Origin: Lacrimispora sp. 210928-DFI.3.58
GTDB taxonomy: Bacteria > Bacillota > Clostridia > Lachnospirales > Lachnospiraceae
DNA length: 64,000 bases
Assembly: GCF_020554865.1 (NCBI RefSeq)
Contig: NZ_JAJCIC010000011.1
Coordinates: 1-64,000 of the forward strand
Direction of reading: 5' to 3'
A program made the translations under genes and the position numbers. Below the pieces are notes generated by a model that saw only the letters and a program-made list of their open reading frames with translations, did no database searches and was not told where the DNA came from. Shown piece by piece: positions 35,895-44,652 of the stretch (the stretch's first letter is position 1; each line of letters starts with the position of its first letter).

Positions 35895-37382
35895 TCAACC
35901 TGCCTTCCATTTCTCACTTTTTTCCCTTGACCGTCTCTGGATAATCGGAATAGACAGGGAAATACAGATCAATACTGCAAATCCAATACAGATTCCTGAT
36001 GAAACAAAGGTTGAATAGGAACCGCCTGCCATCAATAACGCCCTCTTAAAATGGGTCTCAGCCATTGGCCCCAGGATCAATCCCAAAATGATCGGTGATG
36101 CAGAGGCCTCCAGCTTCTGCAGGAAATATCCCAAAATTCCAAAGATCAGCATGATCCAGATATCAAACACACTATTGGACATGGCATAGGATCCCACTAC
36201 GCAAAGGACCATGATCACCGGTACCAGGATCTGCTTTGGCACGGAAAGCACCTTAATAAAGACCCGGATACAGGATAATCCTAAAAGTGCCATGCAGCAG
36301 TTTGCAATAAATGCTCCCGCAAAGATCGTGTAAACCAGCACTGCATTTTCTTTAAACAGCATGGGCCCCGGCTGGAGTCCCTGGATCGTCAGCGCACCGA
36401 TCATGATAGCTGCAACAGAATCTCCCGGTACGCCTAAGGTCAGCATTGGGATCAGGGCCCCGCCTGTCACTCCGTTGTTTCCTGCCTCCGGCGCAATGAT
36501 CCCTTCCGGAATACCTGTTCCGAACTTTTCCGGATGCTTTGACATGTTTTTCACCTGACCATAGGATACAAATGCCGCAATATCCGTACCCGCTCCGGGA
36601 ATGATCCCGATAAAGGTTCCCACAAGCCCAAAGATCGGAGCCAGCTTACCGATCAGTTTCCAGTCTGATTTTGGCGGAATCACATGCTTTATATTGGAAT
36701 CCACCTTTGTTTTTGTCTTGATCTCCTCTATCCCCTGAAATGCCTGAGACATGGCAAACAGGCCGATCATAACCGGAATATAGCTTACTCCGCTGTACAG
36801 ATGGATCTGTCCAAAGGTAAATCTCAGAAAGCCTGTCATACTGTCAATTCCGATACAGGACAAGAAAAATCCGAATGCTCCGCAGATCAGCCCTTTAGCA
36901 AGAGATTTTCCTGACACGCTGGCAATAACGGTCAATCCGAACACTGCCAGCATGAAAAATTCCGGGGAGCTGAAATGCAGCGCCAGCTTCGCAAGCTGAG
37001 GAGAGATCAGCATCAGCACCAGGCAGCTGACAATACCGCCGGTAAATGACGATATGGTGGACAAGCCCAGTGCACGTCCGGCCTCGCCCCTTTTTGAGAA
37101 TTCATACCCGTCCAGGACTGTGGCAGCAGCAGCCGGTGTTCCCGGTGTACGCAGAAGGATCGCAGAGATGGATCCGCCGTAAACAGCTCCGAAATATACG
37201 CCTAAAAGCAGCATGATCCCCACATCTGCATCCATGCCAAAGGTCAGCGGCAGTACCAGAGCCACACCCATGGTAGAGGTCAGGCCCGGCAGGCAGCCAA
37301 TGAAGATCCCGGCACCTACTCCGACAAATATAAACAGCAAAAGCTGAGGATCCAGCACTGCATGCAATACATCTAACGCCAT
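35895..37382 (-). CDS. tctA: Tripartite tricarboxylate transporter large subunit TctA
   Basis: 495 residues with about 12 helices. The GIFIGCLPGLTSTMGVALVLPLTFGM motif region and AVYGGSISAILLRTPGTPAA match the TctA signature, and the second repeat has FIGIIPGAGTDIAAFVSYG. Sodium- or proton-coupled uptake of a carboxylate captured by TctC is expected. GGAGG precedes the ATG, and tctB ends 30 bases upstream. Confidence 0.93.
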   Translation of the reverse strand: MALDVLHAVLDPQLLLFIFVGVGAGIFIGCLPGLTSTMGVALVLPLTFGMDADVGIMLLLGVYFGAVYGGSISAILLRTPGTPAAAATVLDGYEFSKRGEAGRALGLSTISSFTGGIVSCLVLMLISPQLAKLALHFSSPEFFMLAVFGLTVIASVSGKSLAKGLICGAFGFFLSCIGIDSMTGFLRFTFGQIHLYSGVSYIPVMIGLFAMSQAFQGIEEIKTKTKVDSNIKHVIPPKSDWKLIGKLAPIFGLVGTFIGIIPGAGTDIAAFVSYGQVKNMSKHPEKFGTGIPEGIIAPEAGNNGVTGGALIPMLTLGVPGDSVAAIMIGALTIQGLQPGPMLFKENAVLVYTIFAGAFIANCCMALLGLSCIRVFIKVLSVPKQILVPVIMVLCVVGSYAMSNSVFDIWIMLIFGILGYFLQKLEASASPIILGLILGPMAETHFKRALLMAGGSYSTFVSSGICIGFAVLICISLSIPIIQRRSREKSEKWKAG

Positions 37383-37412
37383 GAAAAATTACCTCCATTT
37401 ATCCTCATATGC

Positions 37413-37865
37413 TCAAAACAACAGGCCAAAGCTCAGCGATACATGAAGCACCACACTGAACACCACATATATCATCCCAATGACCCCTGCCGAGGCCCCG
37501 CAGCATACAATGTATTTATAATCGCTTAACCATTTGATCATACCAAACAGCAGCAGAAAGCTTGTCACGCAGAACCCAAGAACCGGCATCACGATCACAT
37601 ATAAGACCATGATCCCCATTGCTGCATACGCCCGTTTATTGTCCAGGGAGGACAGCCCCAATGGGACGTCCTCCTCCGGCAGCATCCGCAGAGTTGTAAT
37701 GATCAGACTGATCGAAGCAGCCAGCATTAATACAGCAATAATGATAGGGAAGAAACCTGGTCCCGGAATTCCGTCTTGTCCTTTTGGATAAAAACTGCTC
37801 TGTATTATCACGAGAATGGCCAGCAGAGAAAAAACTCCTGCCAATGTCATATTTCCCTTTTTCAT
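37413..37865 (-). CDS. tctB: Tripartite tricarboxylate transporter small subunit TctB
   Basis: 150 residues with four hydrophobic helices and the characteristic FYPKGQDGIPGPGFFPIIIAVLM segment after the first helix. Partner of TctA in the membrane. GAGG lies nine bases before the ATG, and the gene sits between tctC and tctA with short spacers. Confidence 0.9.
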   Translation of the reverse strand: MKKGNMTLAGVFSLLAILVIIQSSFYPKGQDGIPGPGFFPIIIAVLMLAASISLIITTLRMLPEEDVPLGLSSLDNKRAYAAMGIMVLYVIVMPVLGFCVTSFLLLFGMIKWLSDYKYIVCCGASAGVIGMIYVVFSVVLHVSLSFGLLF

Positions 37866-37900
37866 CTTTCTATTCCTCAGCTTTCTTGATTCTCTTTGTA

Positions 37901-38857
37901 TTATTTTGCCATATTCATGGACTCGATCAGCTGCTTATACATTTCATTTTCTGCCTCGATCCGCTTGCCGAATGTCTCGGAATCCTCGATGATGATCGGA
38001 TACATTGCATTATTCATGAACTCTGTAAATTTCTCGCTCTTCGCTGCTTCCATAAATGCGTCTTCCAAATATTTCACGATCTCCTCTGGTGTGTCCTTTG
38101 GACAGCCCATTCCTCTCCATGCACCGATGGCCACATCATAGCCCAGCTCCTTTGCTGTAGGGATATCCGGAGCCTCTGCCATACGCTCGTCAGCAAGTGC
38201 TGCCAGAACACGGAACTCGCCGGAAGCCACATGCGGATATACTTCTGCATAGCTGCAGGAAATAAAGTCCAGATGTCCGCCTAACAGGGATGTGATCATC
38301 AGAGAGCCGCCTTCAAATGGTACATGGGTAAATTTCGTTCCGGCTGCCTGCTCCAAAGCTACATTTGCCAGATGCCAGATTGCACCCACGCCGGAGTTTC
38401 CAGCCTGGAGTTCTGTTGTCTTGGAAGCCTCCAGCAGCTCATCCAGCGTCTGGTAAGGAGAATCTGCTCTTACTGTGATAACACTGCAGGAGTAGTTTGG
38501 CATCATAATAGGTGTCCATTTATCGTAGTAAACATCTCCGCCGGTACCTGCATGCGGCAGCGTCACAAGCTCCACTGCAATATTAGTAATGGTGTAGCCA
38601 TCCGGTTTTGCATTCTGCCCATAGGACATACCTACTGTGCCGCCGCTTCCGGTCCTGTTTTCAACAGCGATCCCCTTGGGGAATTTGTCCTTTGCGCAAT
38701 CAACCAGGGCACGGATGATCGTATCGTTTCCTCCTCCCGCTGCAAACGGGCATACCACTGTCACCGGCTTATCGGGATATTCTGCTTTCTTTGCACACCC
38801 GGAGCTCACAGTTAAGGCTGCCAGGATCATCAATGCTGCTACCATTCTTTTTTTCAT
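37901..38857 (-). CDS. tctC: Tripartite tricarboxylate transporter binding lipoprotein TctC
   Basis: 318 residues. Signal peptide with a lipobox ending in VSSGC (Cys21). The Bug-family fold is indicated by YPDKPVTVVCPFAAGGGNDTIIR, then ENRTGSGGTVGMSYG and HVPFEGGSLMITSLLGGHLDF. Bug/TctC proteins bind carboxylates with a ring of main-chain contacts and waters. The gene follows the FAD oxidoreductase by 73 bases, placing import and redox genes in one run. Confidence 0.92.
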   Translation of the reverse strand: MKKRMVAALMILAALTVSSGCAKKAEYPDKPVTVVCPFAAGGGNDTIIRALVDCAKDKFPKGIAVENRTGSGGTVGMSYGQNAKPDGYTITNIAVELVTLPHAGTGGDVYYDKWTPIMMPNYSCSVITVRADSPYQTLDELLEASKTTELQAGNSGVGAIWHLANVALEQAAGTKFTHVPFEGGSLMITSLLGGHLDFISCSYAEVYPHVASGEFRVLAALADERMAEAPDIPTAKELGYDVAIGAWRGMGCPKDTPEEIVKYLEDAFMEAAKSEKFTEFMNNAMYPIIIEDSETFGKRIEAENEMYKQLIESMNMAK

Positions 38858-38930
38858 AATTACTACATCCTTTCTTTGCTTTTATATTTTCCAGGCACCA
38901 CAGTGCCTTAGAATATCATTTTCAGTGTCT

Positions 38931-40172
38931 TTAAATTAATTTCACTACACTTTCCAGCCTGCTTTTTCTCGCGTCCTCATCAAAGCAGTGGAAATCCGCA
39001 ATGCTGATCTGAAACAATGATTTTTCCACCTTGCTGACATCGATCTTGTTCTTGATCAGATACTGCCATATCCCTGTTCCTGCCAGATCTCCCTGAAACA
39101 GAGCTCCTATTACATAGTCATCCCTGAGGATCAGCTTTTTATAGAGCCGCGGTGTTTCCTGAGTCAATACGGTGTAGTTATCACCGTCTGCCCCTACGCT
39201 TCCCACTGACAACATGGGAAGGCCAAAAAAGTTACTGGTATTTTTCGTGCAGAAACGGTCTGTATAGGCCTCACAGCCTCCTGCCATGTTGACAGCTGCA
39301 ATCCTTCCCTGCTCCATAGCATTAGGCCAAATTCCGGATAGGCCCGTGATATCTCCCGCTGCATATACATTTGGGCAGGATGTCCTCATATAGTCATCCA
39401 CCTGTATTCCACGGTTGACAAAAATATCTGCATTTCCTAAAATCGATACCCGCGGCCTTACTCCTGCCGCCGCCACGATCACATCACATGGCACGGAGCT
39501 TCCGTCAGAAAGTATCACTTCCCTGATGTTATCTTCTGCATCCATCACGGTATCACTGGCTCCTACGCCCAGCCGGAAATGAATGCCTGCGTTTTCAAAC
39601 AGGGTCTGATATCTTCTGGCACAGACCTCATCTGTCTGCAGGGGCAGGATACGGGAGGCCATTTCCACCACTGTGATGTCTAACGGATAGGACAGCAGGG
39701 CATATGCCACGTCCATTCCCACCAGCCCTGATCCCACGATCAAAACTCTTTTTGCAGAAATGCAGGCCTCTTTTATCGCTTTTGCATCCTTCAGATCACG
39801 AAATCCGTACACATTTTTCGCATTTCTGAAATTCGGTACAGGAGGGAGTGTATAGGCAGCCCCCGCTGCAAGCAGCAGCTTATCGTATTCCACCGGACCT
39901 TTATCGGTCAATACCCTGTTTTTCCCAATATCAACAGATGAAACCTTTACCTTTCCCCGAAAATTGATATCCCTTCTTTCCATAAAGTCAGCCTCGGTAA
40001 AGCTCAGCTGCTGCTCCTTTCGTTCTCCTGACAGATACTGGTGCAGCATGCAGCGGGAATAAGGAAATTCATCTTCCGAGAGCATTATGATCTCTTCCCA
40101 GGGCTTTCGCTTTGCCAGCTCAGCCGCTGCGGAAATTCCGGCCGGACCGGCTCCTACAATTACAGTCCGCAT
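38931..40172 (-). CDS. FAD/NAD(P)-dependent oxidoreductase (module B)
   Basis: 413 residues of the nitrite-reductase/rubredoxin-reductase-like flavoprotein family. FAD site TVIVGAGPAGISAAAEL, NAD(P) site LIVGSGLVGMDVAYAL, and the ribityl motif NVYAAGDITG. Like its counterpart in module A it has no CxxxxC disulfide, so it should move electrons from NAD(P)H to an Fe-S carrier. GGAGG lies eight bases before the ATG and the preceding ferredoxin stop is three bases away. The C-terminal 60 residues (INNKIDVSKVEKSL region) form a small extra domain. Confidence 0.88.
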   Translation of the reverse strand: MRTVIVGAGPAGISAAAELAKRKPWEEIIMLSEDEFPYSRCMLHQYLSGERKEQQLSFTEADFMERRDINFRGKVKVSSVDIGKNRVLTDKGPVEYDKLLLAAGAAYTLPPVPNFRNAKNVYGFRDLKDAKAIKEACISAKRVLIVGSGLVGMDVAYALLSYPLDITVVEMASRILPLQTDEVCARRYQTLFENAGIHFRLGVGASDTVMDAEDNIREVILSDGSSVPCDVIVAAAGVRPRVSILGNADIFVNRGIQVDDYMRTSCPNVYAAGDITGLSGIWPNAMEQGRIAAVNMAGGCEAYTDRFCTKNTSNFFGLPMLSVGSVGADGDNYTVLTQETPRLYKKLILRDDYVIGALFQGDLAGTGIWQYLIKNKIDVSKVEKSLFQISIADFHCFDEDARKSRLESVVKLI

Positions 40173-40175
40173 TCC

Positions 40176-40574
40176 TTATCCCTCCTCCAGATAGATCGCA
40201 CGCTTTTCACAGGACTCCACACAGCGTGGTATCTCCTTCTCATCCCCGCAGAAATCACAGCGGGCCACATGCCCTTCCTTTGTGGGAAAGGGAATTCCAT
40301 AGGGACAATTCATCACACACATATAGCATCTCCCGCACTGCTCTTTGTTGTATGCCAAATGCCCCGTTTCACTGCAATAGCTGATGGCACCGCTCATGCA
40401 GCCCTGCATGCAGGAGGGCTTGGGACATTGCCTGCAGATCAGCGGAACATGCCTTCCCTTTGCGTCTCTGCGGATGAGCAGCCTAGATTCTCCATCTGGG
40501 AAATGATCCCGGCATGCATCCACACATTTCATGCAGCCATCGCACAGTGTTGAGTCAATAATAATCCGTTTCAA
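40176..40574 (-). CDS. Four-cluster ferredoxin with TTG start (module B)
   Basis: 132 residues, almost entirely Fe-S ligand motifs: CDGCMKCVDAC, CRQCPKPSCMQGC, CGRCYMCVMNC and CDFCGDEKEIPRC...C. These can hold four [4Fe-4S] clusters. I place the start at TTG (40574) because GGAGG is seven bases upstream and the TTG shares bases with the chaperone gene's TGA (TTGA), a classic coupling overlap. An in-frame ATG at 40691 would put 39 residues of chaperone antisense-frame sequence in front. It is probably the immediate electron acceptor from, or donor to, the flavoprotein encoded next. Confidence 0.85.
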   Translation of the reverse strand: MKRIIIDSTLCDGCMKCVDACRDHFPDGESRLLIRRDAKGRHVPLICRQCPKPSCMQGCMSGAISYCSETGHLAYNKEQCGRCYMCVMNCPYGIPFPTKEGHVARCDFCGDEKEIPRCVESCEKRAIYLEEG

Positions 40575-41215
40575 AGCTCCACCTCCAACTGAGACAGACA
40601 GCGTACGCTTCCGTAGACCATATTGCACAGTCCTCTGTAATACTCTGTCCGCCCATACAGCATCAGGTCTTCTCTCCACAATGGGATCCATGGCATCATC
40701 TGCTCATTGACAAAATCCCTGATATTCCGGATATGCTCTTCTGCCTTTTTCTCCTCGCCGACCTTGACCGCACTCTGATATGCTTCTAACAGCGCCAGGA
40801 CGAAGCACAGCTCATAGACCAGATAATCTTCCGGCATTCCCTTATCCTGCCGGACGGCAAGTCCGTATTTGCGGTACCATCTGCCAACCTCTGCTGTCTT
40901 CTGCTGAAACATCAGCTTGTCCTCATCCATATAGACGGAACCCCAGAAGGGTGCTAACGGCTTCGGTGTTCCTATAAACAGCTGAAGGTAATCCTGCCTC
41001 AGGCGCTCCAGCTGGCCGGGATCCCTTTGAAGATCCTCCAGCCAAAATTTCATCTGCTTTACTCCCTGGCAGATATAACGGTCTGTCTGTCCAAAGGGGC
41101 TTGCTTCAAAGATTCCCGTTTCCGCCCATCTGGTAAGAGTGGAAAAAGAGATCTCCTCCTCAAATGCGGCAGTCAGTACTGAAAAAAATGTCCATATATG
41201 TTTACACTCTGTCAT
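40571..41215 (-). CDS. TorD/DmsD-like molybdoenzyme chaperone
   Basis: 214 residues, all-helical. The TorD family pattern is visible: an N-terminal helix bundle, RQDYLQLFIGTPKPLAPFWGSVY (the Y..LF.GP..P..P.ES type motif), the MPEDYLVYELCFVLALLEA helix (matching the conserved DHL..EL.F) and HIRNIRDFVNEQMMPWIPL. These proteins bind the apo form of DMSO-reductase-family enzymes during cofactor insertion. No Tat signal is seen on the partner enzyme, so a folding/maturation role is more likely than export proofreading. GGGGAG precedes the ATG. Confidence 0.85.
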   Translation of the reverse strand: MTECKHIWTFFSVLTAAFEEEISFSTLTRWAETGIFEASPFGQTDRYICQGVKQMKFWLEDLQRDPGQLERLRQDYLQLFIGTPKPLAPFWGSVYMDEDKLMFQQKTAEVGRWYRKYGLAVRQDKGMPEDYLVYELCFVLALLEAYQSAVKVGEEKKAEEHIRNIRDFVNEQMMPWIPLWREDLMLYGRTEYYRGLCNMVYGSVRCLSQLEVEL

Positions 41216-41247
41216 GATATTCTCCCCGTCTCATTTTTTCCCTGCTG

Positions 41248-41865
41248 TTAGAGCTCTTCCGGCATGTTGCTGACAGAAGCCTCTCCCTTCTCCTGCTCCG
41301 GATCTGTCCTTCGGTTTAAGTGAAGCAGTGTTGACGGCTGTGTAACAGAACCAACCGGATAGGTGATCGTTCTATGCTCCTCAGGAACGGGAAAGGTATC
41401 CAGATCCACCAGCTTCAGGCAGCGCATTGGGCAGGCTGTCACACAGGCAGGTTCTTTTCTTCTTTTTACCAGCTCCCTGCACAGATCACACTTTTCTGAC
41501 ACACCGGCCTTGCGGTTGAATTGGATGGCTCCATGTGGGCATTTTCCTGCACATAACCGACAGCCCACACATTTTTCAGAATCGATCCACACGATCCCGT
41601 CTGCTTCCTTTTGTATGGCTTTCTGGGGACAGGCTGCCACACAAACCGGTTCCTTACAATGATTACAGGCAATGGAAACAGAATAGCTGTATACACCTGC
41701 AGCCACTGGAGTCCCACAGGCATCCTCCTGCCATGTTCCTGACACAATGTTATAAACCCTGCGGTAGGAGACGCCGGACGGAAGATTCTTGATGTCCTTA
41801 CATGCCATCACACACGTTTTGCAGCCAATACATTGGTCCGCATCAAAGTAAAATCCATACCGCAT
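41248..41865 (-). CDS. DmsB-like iron-sulfur subunit (module B)
   Basis: 205 residues. Four Cys motifs, CIGCKTCVMAC, CNHCKEPVCVAAC, CVGCRLCAGKC and CDLCRELVKRRKEPACVTAC, match the DmsB/NrfC electron-transfer subunits. The opening YGFYFDADQCIGC is typical of DmsB. A 35-residue C-terminal tail without Cys follows the last cluster. No membrane anchor gene (DmsC) is present in the run. AGGAG lies nine bases before the ATG, and four bases separate it from the catalytic subunit gene. Confidence 0.9.
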   Translation of the reverse strand: MRYGFYFDADQCIGCKTCVMACKDIKNLPSGVSYRRVYNIVSGTWQEDACGTPVAAGVYSYSVSIACNHCKEPVCVAACPQKAIQKEADGIVWIDSEKCVGCRLCAGKCPHGAIQFNRKAGVSEKCDLCRELVKRRKEPACVTACPMRCLKLVDLDTFPVPEEHRTITYPVGSVTQPSTLLHLNRRTDPEQEKGEASVSNMPEEL

Positions 41866-41869
41866 CTCA

Positions 41870-44494
41870 TCACGCTCCTGTTATCCTTGCCTCTGCAGCC
41901 GGCCATGTATAATCAGGCGCAAGGGGCTCTCCATTCCATTTTTCAATCTTAACATTCACCGTATTCCAGGCAGACTGGCCTTCTCCACACAGATGGCTTC
42001 CCGTGAGGACATTGGGATTCCCTCCCATGTCAATGCCGGAAGAATCATATCTGGTCCAGCCTCCCTGCCCAACCAAAATCACTCCAGGCATGATCAGCGG
42101 CGAAAGCCCGATCCGGCGGCGGATACGGCCGTGCCTGCTGGCAATCAGCACGGTATCTCCATGCTTTAAACCCAGCCGCTCCCCATCCTGCCTGTTCATC
42201 ATAGCCTCGCAGGGGAACAGCTCCCGCAGGACCTTCACATTATCAAAGCCCTGATGGGCGCGGCGCAGGTGATGGATGCTGATCATCTGAAATGGATATT
42301 CTCCCTTTTTCTTTTCTTTAAAATCAGCAAAGGTATCCTCATAGCCTTCTGCCTGCGGCACATATTTTGCTATAGGATCGATCGGTGTCAGTCCGAATTC
42401 TTCATACCGCTTTACCAGCTCCCCACAGTAAATTTCCAGCTTGCCGCTTTTTGTATGCAGCGGATGATTCTGCGGATCACGTATATAATCCTCATGCTGA
42501 ACATATCCATATGGATCGCCGGGGTAACGTTTTACCTGATATACTCCTGTCTTCTTAAATTCACTCCAGGGGATCCTTCCCTTTTGCGGCGTGCCCTCAA
42601 CACCAAACTCTTCTATGTCCTCCTCTGTAAAGCTGAGCAGGGTTTCATATCCCTTTCCGTCCTCCCGGATCACCTTTGCTCCGGAAAGCTCATTAAAGGC
42701 GATCTGTTCATCCGGAAGCGGCTGGGCAAGCTTTGGGTCCAGCCCCCACCGCCTGCACAGCTCTGCCTGGATCCAGCTGTCATGACGGCATTCAAACAAT
42801 GGCTTTGTAACCTGGGAGGAATAGATCAGCAGCTCTCTGTTTGTCTGGATCAGCACATTGCCGAATCTTTCCCAAAAGGAGGATGCCGGAAGAACAATAT
42901 CAGAGTACTGGCAGTCAGGCGTCATGTGAAGGTCACTGGACACAACAAACTCCACCTTACGGAAAGCCTTTACTGCTGTGTTAAAATCCGGATTTTGATT
43001 CATCCTTGCTCCGCAGCCGATTTTCCAGATCATCCTGATATCAATAGGACGTTTTCCGTCCAGAAAATGGGTATGCTCACCATTTACAACCGCCCGCCAT
43101 ACCTCTGACATGGCGATCCCATAGAATTTCCCCGGCTCAAATTTCCCGGCTCCCAGGCTTCCTCCCCCTCTTGGCTGCTCGCAGACAGGATTATCCGGCA
43201 TTTTAAGCCCTCTGTCTCCCGGATATACCAAAGGCGGTCCTCCAAATACAAGGTTTCCCGCGGACGTTCCAACAGAAACCTCTGCTCCCGATACTCCCAC
43301 ATTTCCGGTCATCCAGCCAACAGTATAGTATGCCTGGGCAAAACGACCGCCCTCATAGGTTCTGGCAGGAGCAAAGCTGGCTTTCATGCTCATGGGCTTT
43401 GTGGACGCCATCTCACAGGCCATGCTTTCTATCAGCTCTGCCGGAGTACCGCAGATCTCTGCAGCCCATTCCGGTGTCTTCGGGACTCCATCGTAGGTTC
43501 CCAGCACATAATCTTTAAAATTATCCTTTGGATCAGCGTCCTCCGGCATATGTTCTTTATCAAATCCAATGCAGTATGTATCTAAGAAATCCTGGGCCTG
43601 CAGATTGTTTTTGATCATATGATAGGCAATTCCCAAAAGCAGCGCCACATCTGTTCCGGGACGGACTGGTATCCACTGGTCTGCCAATGCCTGGGCCGTG
43701 GGCGTATACCAGGTATCCACCACAAGGATACGCGCACCCTGTTTTTTCGCCTGGGCATAGTGATAAGTGACATTTCCCTGAGCGCTCCAGGCTGAATTGA
43801 CAGCCCACAAAACGATCAGCTTTGCATTGCGGATCTCAAAGCGGTCGCTGGTATCCAGCCGTCCGCCGCTCCATTCGCCGATCATCATATTGGCCACTAC
43901 AGGCATGGCTCCCTGGGAAGCCTGTCCCCAGGTAGTGGTACATCCTCCATAGGCATTGAGCGCTTCTCCGTAATAAAGCCCGGGTATAACTCCCCGCTGT
44001 TCAAATCCCGTTGTCAGGATCGAACGGCTGCCGTAGGCCTCCTTGATCCTGGTGACCTCCGAGGCAATGATATCCAGAGCCTCCTCCCATGAGATCCGTT
44101 CCCATTCATCGCATCCCCGCAGCTCCCGGTCTCCTCCTCCCGGAGCCCAGTGCTTTCTTTTCAACGGGTATTTCAGCCGCTCTGCTCCAAATATCATCTG
44201 GCGCAGTGCGCGTCCTCTGGCACAGCCGCGCTGCTGGGGATAGTCCGGGGAATCCTCGTGCAGATCATCTGTTTTTTGGTAGAGCGCTTTGCCATCTACC
44301 ACATAGGATCGGTTCACGCATCTGCCGCCGCAATTAAAAAAGCATGCATGTGTCACCCATCTTCCTTCTTCTGCTGCTTCTTCTACCGGTATCAGATAAG
44401 ACAGATAATGAACATGCTCTGCTTCCTGCTCCCACAGTCTGGCAATCTCAGCATCTTCTAAATCTTTTTTCATTTCTGCTGCGTTCCTTTTCAT
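41870..44494 (-). CDS. DMSO-reductase-family molybdopterin enzyme (module B)
   Basis: 874 residues, catalytic subunit of the DmsA type. The Fe-S site is HACFFNCGGRCVNRS with a fourth Cys in QQRGCARGRA, followed by LKYPLKRK and DEWERISWEEALDIIA. The expected metal-ligand segment is TTTWGQASQGAMP, where the Ser is the likely ligand. The C-terminal cofactor domain includes HHLRRAHQGFDNV and GQGGWTRYD. No signal or Tat motif. Known relatives reduce S- and N-oxides or dehydroxylate aromatic rings; the substrate here is unknown. Start uncertain among GTG 44515, ATG 44494 and ATG 44473 (AAAGGAA ten bases upstream). It begins the run divergent from LysR. Confidence 0.88.
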   Translation of the reverse strand: MKRNAAEMKKDLEDAEIARLWEQEAEHVHYLSYLIPVEEAAEEGRWVTHACFFNCGGRCVNRSYVVDGKALYQKTDDLHEDSPDYPQQRGCARGRALRQMIFGAERLKYPLKRKHWAPGGGDRELRGCDEWERISWEEALDIIASEVTRIKEAYGSRSILTTGFEQRGVIPGLYYGEALNAYGGCTTTWGQASQGAMPVVANMMIGEWSGGRLDTSDRFEIRNAKLIVLWAVNSAWSAQGNVTYHYAQAKKQGARILVVDTWYTPTAQALADQWIPVRPGTDVALLLGIAYHMIKNNLQAQDFLDTYCIGFDKEHMPEDADPKDNFKDYVLGTYDGVPKTPEWAAEICGTPAELIESMACEMASTKPMSMKASFAPARTYEGGRFAQAYYTVGWMTGNVGVSGAEVSVGTSAGNLVFGGPPLVYPGDRGLKMPDNPVCEQPRGGGSLGAGKFEPGKFYGIAMSEVWRAVVNGEHTHFLDGKRPIDIRMIWKIGCGARMNQNPDFNTAVKAFRKVEFVVSSDLHMTPDCQYSDIVLPASSFWERFGNVLIQTNRELLIYSSQVTKPLFECRHDSWIQAELCRRWGLDPKLAQPLPDEQIAFNELSGAKVIREDGKGYETLLSFTEEDIEEFGVEGTPQKGRIPWSEFKKTGVYQVKRYPGDPYGYVQHEDYIRDPQNHPLHTKSGKLEIYCGELVKRYEEFGLTPIDPIAKYVPQAEGYEDTFADFKEKKKGEYPFQMISIHHLRRAHQGFDNVKVLRELFPCEAMMNRQDGERLGLKHGDTVLIASRHGRIRRRIGLSPLIMPGVILVGQGGWTRYDSSGIDMGGNPNVLTGSHLCGEGQSAWNTVNVKIEKWNGEPLAPDYTWPAAEARITGA

Positions 44495-44566
44495 AAATTT
44501 TCCATTTTCTTCCACTCTTTTGTCTTTTTATCTGACATTTCTGTCGACTCTTTTCTTTTTTTATAG

Positions 44567-44572
44567 TATAAT
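44567..44572 (+). promoter_or_regulatory. Candidate -10 box in the divergent LysR/module B region
   Basis: TATAAT lies at 44567-44572 on the plus strand, 81 bases before the LysR ATG. The complementary strand of the overlapping 44562-44572 stretch also offers TATACT for the opposite direction. No convincing -35 box is seen on the plus strand (TCGACT at 17-base spacing). Confidence 0.35.
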
Positions 44573-44615
44573 CGAGTGTGTCCTATTTTGTACAATACTT
44601 ATATTTTGAACAAAC

Positions 44616-44632
44616 TATAGCCTCGGACTATA
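44616..44632. promoter_or_regulatory. Candidate LysR-type operator
   Basis: TATAG (44616-44620) and CTATA (44628-44632) form an inverted repeat with a 7-base centre, fitting the T-N11-A pattern (here TATAG-N7-CTATA) of LysR-type regulators. It lies 20 bases before the LysR start and in the shared region with module B. Its use is inferred from position. Confidence 0.5.
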
Positions 44633-44652
44633 ATGCAAAGGAGATCTCAGGC

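Noticed and set aside
35895..35910. ATG at 35910 as start of the HAD gene
   Set aside because: It lies inside tctA with only a weak GAG upstream; the 35889 ATG fits the junction better.
41870..44494. Pyrogallol-phloroglucinol transhydroxylase large subunit
   Set aside because: The size is similar, but as far as I recall that enzyme's large subunit has no Fe-S centre, whereas this one has an intact four-Cys motif.
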